From: Trematomus loennbergii
Taxonomy: Eukaryota > Chordata > Actinopteri > Perciformes > Nototheniidae
Direction: 5' to 3'
Length of the DNA stretch: 64,000 nucleotides
Assembly: GCA_012861695.1 (NCBI GenBank)
Contig: JAAOOA010000390.1
Location: forward strand, 203,501 to 267,500
This document shows, piece by piece, positions 12,293 to 64,000 of the stretch (the stretch's first letter is position 1; every line of letters starts with the position of its first letter). The notes under the pieces were generated by a model that was given only the letters and a program-made list of their open reading frames with translations, was not told where the DNA came from and ran no database searches. Position numbers and translations under genes: made by a program.

Positions 12293-13143
12293 TAGCCTAT
12301 TGGAAAAATCTCCACGTCCTGTCAGTGGGGGTTCCCCTGGGCAGAGTGACGTCACACACAGCGGTGTTCACAGACGCATCTCTCGCAGGCTGGGGAGGAA
12401 CGTGCATGTCGCAGGCAGTGGGGGGACAGTGGCCGGCTCACATGTCTCTCCACATAAACGTGCTGGAGTTAATCTCCGTATGGAGAGTAATCCAGCACTT
12501 CGCTGTTGTGTTGATTCGGACAGACAACAGAGCAGCGGCGGCATACATAAATCGCCAGGGAGGCGTACGATCAGCGCAGCTGCTGAGCACAGCCAGGCGG
12601 CTGCTGTGCTGGGCGCAAACACACGTACTCTCTATCAGAGCGGTGTATATTCCCGGCGTGTTGAACAGAGGGGCGGACCTCATGTCCAGAGGAGGTCCTC
12701 GCCAAGGGGACTGGAGCCTCCACCCCGAATTGGTCTCCCAGGTATGGAGCAGGTTCGGGAGAGCGGAGGTGGATCTGTTCGCTGCACGCGAGAACGCGCA
12801 GTGTGCCCTCTGGTTCTCCCTGAGAACGCAGGACCACCCCCCCCTGGGCGTGGACGCGTTCGCACACAGGCCGTGGCCAAAGGTGTTGTTATACGCTTTC
12901 CCACCAGTCCCTCTGATCCCTCGGTTCCTGGACCGAGTGCAGGAGGAGAGACTGACAGCGATTTTAATAGCACCGGAACGCACGGGAGCGTCCTGGTTTC
13001 CATGCCTACAGCGGATGCTGTCAGGGAGGCCGTGGGAAATTCCGTGGCGCAGGGACGCTCTCTCCCAGGTGGAGGGAGCGATCAGCGGTCACCCAGTATT
13101 GGGCCAACGTTTGTGGGCATGGCCCCTGAACGGGAACATTTAG
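12285..13143 (+). pseudogene. DIRS RNase H and C-terminal domain
   Basis: Continuing in the frame of 10651, the segment shows an RNase H fold signature: VFTDASLAGWGG (first Asp), NVLELISVW (Glu), RTDNRAAAAYI (Asp) and a YIPGVLNRGADLMSR tail. Downstream, a VDLFAARENAQC block is typical of the C-terminal region of DIRS RT/RNase H proteins. It stops at 13143. It is separated from the RT by a one-base shift around GGTTGGATTTAG (near 12290). Confidence 0.88.
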
Positions 13144-14166
13144 AGGGGATGGGCCTCTCTAAAAATGTTATCAGTACCATTCAGGGTTCAAGGGCGGCGT
13201 CCACCAGAGCATCCTACACAGCCAAATGGGCAGCGTTCCAGCGCTGGTGTGTAGGGAAAAGCCTGGACCCCGTTACGTGCCCCCTGCCTCACGTGCTGTC
13301 GTTCCTCCAGACCTTACTAGACAGGAATTTGGCTTATAGCACGGTCAAAACGTACGCTGCTGCCATCTCATCTTGCCACGTAGGGTTTGGTGTCAGTACG
13401 GTGTTTAGTCACCCTCTGACAACACGCTTTCTACGGGGAGTACAGAGACTCAGACCGGTGTCACGCGCTTTGGCGCCTCAATGGGATTTGGCGTTGGTGT
13501 TACGCGCACTGAGTAAAGCTCCATTCGAACCTTTATATCAGGTCCCCCTGAAGTTCTTGTCAGCCAAAGTAGCTCTGCTCTTGGCCCTAACATCAGCTAA
13601 AAGGGTGAGTGATTTGTCTGCTCTCTCTGTGGCTCCGTCATGCCTCCAGATCCAAGGAGATGGCAGCTCAGCTGTTTTGCGCCCTAACCCGGCTTTTATG
13701 CCAAAGGTTATCACAAGCTCTTTTAGATCGAGAGTGATAACTTTGGATGGTTTCTTCCCTCCTCCTCACTCATCGGAGGAAGAAGCCACATCTCATCTCC
13801 TCTGTCCCGTACGTGCGCTGTCATGCTATATTGCACGCACAGCCACGTTGCGTAGTCCCAGCGCCTGTTTGTGCATCACAGAGAGCACTCAATAGGGCAG
13901 CCTCTGTCTGCACAGCGCCTGTCACACTGGTTGTGTGAGGCTGTGTCACAGGCGTATGTCTCCTCTGGGTGGATCCCCCGGAAAACATCAAAGCGCACAG
14001 CATCAGAGGAATTTCAACCTCTACGGCTTTGCACGGAGGAATGACAGTGGAAGACATTTGCACTGCGGCATCTTGGTCTTCCCCCTGTTCTTTTATTCGT
14101 TTTTATTTGAGGGATGTCTCCCATTCCTCTCTTACTCATTCAGTACTCAGTGTCCTGTCAGATTGA
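13136..14166 (+). pseudogene. DIRS tyrosine recombinase, frameshifted
   Basis: The frame running to 13895 encodes the SAM-like N-terminal domain (residues like ASTRASYTAKWAAFQRWC) and the first catalytic arginine (LTSAKRVSDLSAL near 13600). After a stop near 13893, homology continues in a second frame (GQPLSAQRLSHWLCEAV, 13895-13960) and then a third (13969-14166) containing H-x-x-R (KAHSIRG) and the nucleophile tyrosine (FIRFYLRDV). All R, HxxR and Y positions are present, but two shifts, at AATAGGGCAG and GATCCCCCGG, break the protein. Confidence 0.88.
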
Positions 14167-14408
14167 GTAATGTCAGAGACTGAACGGTGTGCCCTCTCTC
14201 CTACCTGTCGGCACTGAGAGAGCTGCCCCTTTTTCCCCTCTTTTATCGTTTTAACAAGTGGGATTTTTGTATCTCTACTTTTTAAATGCTATATTTCCAG
14301 GGACTGTGATGCTCCTTTACGCATGGGTTATTAATTGAGTAGATGTGTTTTTGTACTTCTGGTAACGGACGGACCAGTGGGGCGTGGACTACATCCTGCT
14401 TCGCCCTT

Positions 14409-14515
14409 AACCCAATAGCGATAGCCTTAGAGGGCGAAGCCTTATACGAAATAGAACTGGGGTTACGTATTGTAACCCAGCTTCTATGAGTATAGGCGCA
14501 GCCCTCTAAGGTTCG
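14409..14515 (+). repeat. DIRS internal complementary region (ICR)
   Basis: The left half (14411-14457) is the reverse complement of the element's left end. The right half (14455-14512) is the reverse complement of its right end (14700-14747). The two halves share the AAC at 14455-14457, the complement of the terminal GTT. The left half has 12 extra bases (GCCTTATACGAA) compared with the present left end. Confidence 0.9.
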
Positions 14516-14557
14516 GGCCCCACTGGCTCCGCGAATAGCTGAAGAAAAGCTGTTTGT

Positions 14558-14701
14558 GTGGGAGCAGATTGACGGGCATACTTCCTATTTATACGGAAGT
14601 GAGACCGTAGGTGGGGCCCACGTCATAGGTGGGCGTGGATTAAGTCTGTCAGTGCTGCGCATGCGCAGTGGGATTACCCAATAGCGATAGCCTTAGAGGG
14701 C
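14558..14701 (-). repeat. DIRS right inverted terminal repeat
   Basis: Reverse complement of 9830-9973, beginning GTGGGAGCAG and running to CCTTAGAGGGC. It is preceded by a short non-homologous piece after the ICR. Confidence 0.93.
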
Positions 14702-15221
14702 TGCGCCTATACTCATAGAAGCTGGGTTACAATACGTAACCCCAGTTTCAAGTTATGCCATGTTTTGTCTACCAGCTTTTAAATAAAGCTCGCTTTTTGT
14801 TTCAAGACCTTTTTTCAGTTTTTGTAGTCTGCATTTGGGTCCTACCTTTTTCCGCGATCTTTACAGTGATCGTAACAGATATGTTTCTAAAACCATTTAG
14901 TGCTTCACATAATAAAATACACAACGGCTGTAGCCTGATGATATGCTTTAGGAGCTGTAGGTGCGTGTGTTTGGTGTAGGTGTGTGTGGTACAGTGTGTG
15001 CGTAGATGCAGCGGACAGACAGGTCTCAGTTGGTTTGGTGTCCTCTGCTTACTTTTAATACTTGTAAATAAAACTTTTGGCCCGTAATTTATTTCCCTCA
15101 TTGTAGCGACCAGAGAGGGGAGAGGGGGGGGGGGGATATATCCAGTCTCTGATAGTGTTACGTTATTATGAGAGTGCTCTGTTTGATTCTGAAATTGTAT
15201 ATATTTATATAAATATATACA

Positions 15222-15222
15222 T

Positions 15223-15294
<72 letters not shown>
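15222..15294. repeat. (TG)n microsatellite
   Basis: An uninterrupted TG run of about 36 units. The open frames on both strands through it are artefacts. Confidence 0.95.
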
Positions 15295-15296
<2 letters not shown>

Positions 15297-15431
15297 GCAT
15301 CTGTAGCCTGTTATTGTCTCATTATACCACACTGTGAATGAATTAAAAGTAAATATATAAGTGGTCATGAACACATCTGTTCATCAGAAGGAGGGCTGCT
15401 GTGCCTCCTGTCATCATTAATGGACGTCTCT

Positions 15432-16418
15432 TTAAAGGACACCTATCATGCTATATTTAAATTATATATTGTAGGGCCATACCTATATAAGTTATATTTA
15501 TACGTTTCTGTTTTCAAAATACCAAACAGATCATGCATTTTAGCCATGCCTCATTTCGCTCTATTTGCTGTTCTCTAGCCCTGTTTTTGCAGGGGTCTGA
15601 TTCTGTGAGCTGCAGCTGACCACGCCCCCCTGCAGGAGAGGGGAGCCGTGCTCTGATCAGCTGCTGGGCTGTCAGAAGAGGGGGAGAAAAAGAGATCTCC
15701 TCCTCCGTGTTTTATTATATAGAGTCGTTATTCATTTGTTTTAAAGCTCAATAAATAACAAAGAAGACCTTTGACCGGCACTTTTCTAATTTTGTCCGGA
15801 AGATTTAAACTTTAACGGACATCTTGACCGGCGAAAGAAAACCTAACTGAAACTCTGCCGCACGGTCCCCTCGTTCCTTGGAAGAGGCGGAGAGGTGGGT
15901 GTTTGTCATCTGCTGGTGGACTAACCGGAGAGAATTACAGTGCTTGCCTCGACGGGGAGGGATTGCATTGAATTAAAGCAGCGGGAGCAAACGCTTGCCT
16001 CGGGGAGGGAGAAAAAAAGCCACAGCGGAGAATAAACAGAAGGGTAACCATGGCAACCATGCGCGGGAAGTCTTCTTCGCTGCTTTTGTGGCAGACTACA
16101 GCGCCACTTACAGGCCTGGCATATGTACTACAGCGTCTCCAGCGCTTTCGAGCGGCAATGGCCGGCCGTGGCCCAACCCCACATTCCCCTGATAGGTGGA
16201 GAGTTGGCCCAATAGCCGTAGCGCCACCGTCCTGACGTCAGTGAAGTGTTCAAATCTGGATCAGTTTTTATCAGATCCGTTGCAGCCCCTTTTTTAGAGA
16301 TTTGGGTATGGAGGAAAATAGAGAGGGTTGTGTTTTCTGACACTTGGTGAGTTCCCTGGAACACCGGGGACACATATTCATGTATACAAGTGCATTTTGC
16401 ATGATAGGTCCCCTTTAA
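15432..16418. mobile_element. TTAA-flanked MITE, long form
   Basis: TTAA at both ends encloses inverted termini AAGGACACCTATCATGC and, on the complement, AAGGGGACCTATCATGC. The family recurs at 24641, 31321, 33993, 51607 and 52408. The TTAA duplication points to a piggyBac- or Kolobok-type source. The interior has a TTTGACCGGCACTTTT block shared with 51900-52000 and 30060. No transposase is encoded. Confidence 0.85.
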
Positions 16419-16584
16419 AATGACCGCTCAGAGGAGAGGAGTTCTCATTTCTCTAACCGCCTGCTGCTTCCCCTCCTGTCTCCTCGGCTCCCCTCCTCGG
16501 TACTCCGCTCGCATCTCCTGTGGGCGGGACTAAGTCTCGAGGATAGGAGTCGAGGAGGGGAATTTGATGAAATGAGAAAGGGCC

Positions 16585-17514
16585 TTCGTATGGCAGCCAT
16601 AATAATAAGTGAAGGACTCAGACACATTTATATGTTTGCTGTAAAACAAGAACTTTATTGTCAAGGATTGTTGGAAAAAAGGAGAATCCTGTCCAACGTC
16701 ATGCAATTTCCCAGTTTGGTTCAGAGTGTAATGTTCAAGTCTGTTTCCCATCACCATACATATAAATTCAGTTTGACCAAAGATATGATTACATTCTGCA
16801 ACACACAGGAAGAAAATGATCACAAAGCCAAATGTACCAAACACAAACAGTCTGTATTTATCTCAGGGAATACAGACGGAGCTACAGGACGTTGTTGCAG
16901 TCGTCATGAATCAGAGCTGAGGTGTAAATATTCAGTTTCATTCTTAATCACACGATGCAGTAACTGCTAATAAAACCCAGACACATTTAGACTGATCCAT
17001 AACGCTGCGTTTAACTGTATTCAAGCCGGGAACACACTGTGCAAAAGACCTCAAATAACTGATTCTATAATAAAGTTTGAACATGTTTAGTTGAGTTTTT
17101 CATCTCATATTGGTTGTTTTTCTGTTGAGCACCTGAAGTTTACCTGTGTATGAAATGTGATATAAGAATTAATATTAACTTAAAGAACATGGAGAGTGAG
17201 TACTACGGTCAGATCACATGTTATTTTACAGTTTAAGATGAAACTCTAAATAATTGTAATCATTTCAGTCCTACAGTATATTAAACGTCTTCTGGTTGGA
17301 TTTAGGTTTCTATTATAGGTAAGAAGGTAAAGGGAAAATGGAGTTTATTCCTGTTAAAATCAGGTTAAATAAATACAATATAATAAACAGAAAATAAATG
17401 AATAATATTAAAATAAAATAAAAAAGTAAATAAAAAACGTGTTTTTTGTTTTAGTAATATAAGAATATTCCTTGTAAATTAAAGATAAAATAACTAAATA
17501 CATTTTGAAGACTT
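16585..17514. other. no recognisable feature
   Basis: Unique-looking AT-rich intergenic sequence. One 132-codon frame at 16572-16970 has no recognisable domain and starts inside the outer transposon end, so I do not call it. Confidence 0.5.
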
Positions 17515-18005
17515 TTAAAGGGGACCTATCATGCAAAATGCACTTTTTAATGTCTTTTCTACATCAACGGTGTGTCAGGGAACTCACGCAGCGTCAGAAA
17601 ATAAACCCCTCTCTCTTTTCCTCCGTACCCAAATCTCTAAAAACGGGGGAACAACGGAGCTGATCCAGATTTGCGTCCGATATGACGTAATATCTGAAAT
17701 GTGGACCCACGGCCCAATCAGAAACGTTGCTATCAGAAACAATGCCCGACTGTTTTGGACGTAATATGGTCGGTGTTTACATTAGCATCGCTAACACTCA
17801 GAGCTAACCTGTACTGGAGAGCATGTGTGTGAAGAAGCAGGAAATAAAAAGGAACTCACCTTGTGGTATAACCGGCAAGAGAGAAAGCCTTTGAGCTCCA
17901 TACTGTTTCAGAGATAATCCTTGATCTAATAATCCTTGCTTTTCATCACCGCAGTGTTTTAGACAGTATCTGCCAGGTCCCGCATGAGCCGGCATAAGCT
18001 CCGCC
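17515..18005. mobile_element. TTAA MITE-related fragment
   Basis: TTAA followed by AGGGGACCTATCATGCA and by a CCAAATCTCTAAAAACGGGG block shared in reverse with the MITE family. The right end is not recognisable, and the last 200 bases are not shared with other copies. Confidence 0.5.
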
Positions 18006-18473
18006 CCCTCTTATTTTTATTTATTTCAGTTTTTAAAAAATAAAAGCTTTATTTTTATTTAGCCTTTATTTATACAGGTGAAAATCTAATTTACCGATAA
18101 TACAAAGGTAAAATAAATATGAATATAAAAAGTAAATATGTATAAATGAATAAATAAGGGGTTTTAATCTCAAGAAATATGGTAATGTTCCTGGTAAAAT
18201 AAGGGTAAATTAAAAAAGAAAAGTACTCAGGTCTTCCGATGTGTTCCCGGCTGTTGGCATAGTTTGCTCTTTCCCCCTGATGGGTGAGACTCAGATCTGA
18301 GAAACACAGAAAATGTAAACTGATCCACGTCATGCAGCCGTTACGACATGCATGCTTTAAAATGTACAACCTTTGGCAGAACCAGCAGCCTCCTCAGGAA
18401 GTGGAAACGACCACGGCCCGACACGCAGAGTAAAACATCAACAAGGTAAAGAGAGGCGCTCCAGGTCTGCAGG
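18006..18473. other. AT-rich intergenic sequence
   Basis: Runs of TTTATTTTTATTT near 18010-18075 contain, on the minus strand, AATAAA hexamers about 1.1 kb past the DPP-like stop codon. They could serve as poly(A) signals, but nothing else supports this. Confidence 0.35.
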
Positions 18474-19044
18474 CAGAGGGGGGAAGTAGTGGAGTACAAA
18501 TACTTCCTTACTGTTTTTAAATACATTTTTCTGGTGTCAGTACTTTACTCCACTACTTATTTTTCTGACCACTTTTCACTTTGACTTCTTACATGTTGAA
18601 CCCAAATACCTGTACTTTCTACTTCTCACATTTCCCAAACAGGCTGGTTCCTTTAGTTTGAATGTGTGTTTGGTGGCGTGATCATTATTATTTAGAGTCA
18701 TTGCGTGCCTATTGATTTGAACACGATCCGTGTATCCATCATTTCCTGGTCTTCTCTAAAGAAGAGGGACCAATGAAAACGTTGTCATGTTGCCGTTGTT
18801 CAGCATGGAAACATTCATTAGCTAACAATGACATTATTGTTCTATTAATATAAAGGGAGGTCAGGTACTCTTTAAAACAGCTGCTAGTTATGGGTACTTT
18901 TTACTGAAGTACATTTCAAAGCCCTCTTTACTTTGCTTGAGGAAAGAAGTTTAGTCAGTACTTCTACTTTCACCAGAGTATTTATAAACACGAGTATCTG
19001 TACTTCTACTTGAGTAAAGGATGTGTGTACTTCTGCCCTCTCTG
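18474..19044. mobile_element. complete short hAT-type element, 8-bp TSD
   Basis: The 571-bp element starts CAGAGGGGGGAAGTA and its complement from the right starts CAGAGAGGGCAGAAGTA. It is flanked on both sides by TCTGCAGG (18466-18473 and 19045-19052). It carries no ORF of note. It ends 96 bases beyond the stop codon of the DPP-like gene (19140), so it sits in or just beyond the 3' untranslated region. A related inverted copy lies at 20607-21270. Confidence 0.88.
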
Positions 19045-19139
19045 TCTGCAGGAGGCGATGAGTTTGGTCCCCGCTCCTGAGTTAATCCAAAGTGATGCAT
19101 AAAGTGACCTCCAGTCCAGAGATAGTCCTTCCTCACGCC

Positions 19140-63758
<44,619 letters not shown>

Positions 63759-64000
63759 CTGACGGGAAGAGATCTTGAGTTATTACAGAGATAAATCCAC
63801 AGAGACGTGACAGCAACTACATGCTCAGATTCAGGAGGGAATATACGGCAGTTTGGAATGTTTAGAAGTGGGTACACGATACTCCTTCGAAATAGGAGAG
63901 GAGAAATGAGTCCTAAAACTGGGAAATGAGACCGAATTTTACATTTCCTGTCCCCTGGTCTGGAGGTCAATGGTTTTCTGAATGTGTTTTTGGTTGTGAA
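63759..64000. other. intron 5' of exon 1 of window
   Basis: AT-rich sequence. The upstream DPP-like exons must lie beyond the window. Confidence 0.6.

Larger units (their letters stand above)
9820..14747 (+). mobile_element. DIRS-type tyrosine-recombinase retrotransposon
   Basis: A nearly complete, decayed DIRS element of 4.9 kb. It has inverted terminal repeats (9830-9973 and 14558-14701), an internal complementary region (14409-14515), a gag-like ORF, a reverse transcriptase/RNase H ORF and a tyrosine recombinase. The trinucleotide GTT is found at both ends (9820-9822 and 14745-14747), with no longer target duplication, as expected for insertion by a recombinase through a circular intermediate. 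At least four frameshifts break the coding regions, so this copy cannot encode its enzymes as assembled. Confidence 0.92.
9469..14877. mobile_element. solo LTR (484 bp) split by the DIRS element
   Basis: The unit starts TGTCACGATC at 9469 and ends GATCGTAACA at 14877 (TG...CA), with a 5-bp duplication GATAT on both sides (9464-9468 and 14878-14882). An AATAAA stretch sits in its last 100 bases. Its own sequence is 9469-9819 and 14748-14877; the rest is the DIRS insertion. No second LTR or internal domain is present. TG...CA termini plus a 5-bp duplication suggest a solo LTR of a Ty3-type element, but a MITE with such ends cannot be excluded. Confidence 0.65.

Noticed and set aside
12300..12700. 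N-terminal part of the 531-codon frame ending at 13895
   Set aside because: Before about 13136 this frame is out of register with the RNase H domain and shows no family resemblance; only the recombinase part is real.

Overview
The window is from a ray-finned (teleost) fish nuclear genome. The evidence is a vertebrate intron/exon gene on the minus strand and a typical fish repeat load: hAT, Tc1, Harbinger and TTAA-type DNA elements, L2-like LINEs, a DIRS tyrosine-recombinase retrotransposon, a deleted endogenous retrovirus, and very long (CA)n, (GACA)n and VNTR tracts. No rRNA, tRNA, CRISPR or bacterial gene was seen. Protein family comparisons were made by eye and from memory.

The only host gene is the 3' two thirds of a DPP6/DPP10-family gene (inactive dipeptidyl-peptidase-like auxiliary subunit of Kv4 potassium channels). 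It reads right to left. I could place 22 exons between 63758 and the stop codon at 19140, with splice phases that agree except where noted. The cytoplasmic/transmembrane exons and promoter lie beyond 64000. The serine of the catalytic G-x-S-x-G-G motif is alanine, as expected for a pseudo-enzyme. The sequence mixes DPP10-like and DPP6-like residues, so the exact paralogue is left open. Two exons carry single-base shifts at homopolymers, one exon has a Gly/Arg/Ser insertion made by a GC-rich 15-bp repeat, and several splice sites sit directly against microsatellites.

Layout. 1-2516: decayed repeats, including a Tc1 transposase relic. 2517-16584: a nest of mobile elements. A roughly 1.2-kb element with inverted ends was apparently invaded by a 6.5-kb hAT-type element (8-bp target duplication), by an LTR (5-bp duplication) that itself holds a nearly complete DIRS element, and by a TTAA-type MITE. 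The hAT contains a 1.7-kb (GA)n/(GACA)n/(GATCAGACA)n block and two copies of a module, each copy interrupted by a different transposon. 16585-19139: intergenic sequence downstream of the gene, with a complete short hAT 96 bases past the stop codon. 19140-63758: exons, with introns largely made of mobile elements: a BED-finger hAT (22.7-23.9 kb), a VNTR-filled intron (26-27 kb), a MITE-filled intron with a 37-bp minisatellite (31.3-32 kb), a 10-kb intron holding a 5.4-kb Harbinger-like element and an L2-like LINE (34.9-43.2 kb), a second LINE on the minus strand (46.1-47.7 kb), two arrays of one 57-bp repeat on either side of an exon (47.9-50.7 kb), and a 4.7-kb deleted retrovirus inserted in a (CA)n tract (55.2-60 kb). 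63759-64000: intron.

Nothing here looks like a new gene system. The most informative points are the lesions and insertion in the DPP-like gene, the DIRS internal complementary region that preserves its circle junction, the paired empty/filled insertion sites inside the hAT, the retained BED-finger ORF, and two near-perfect long hairpins. Many long open frames in the window are low-complexity repeat artefacts.
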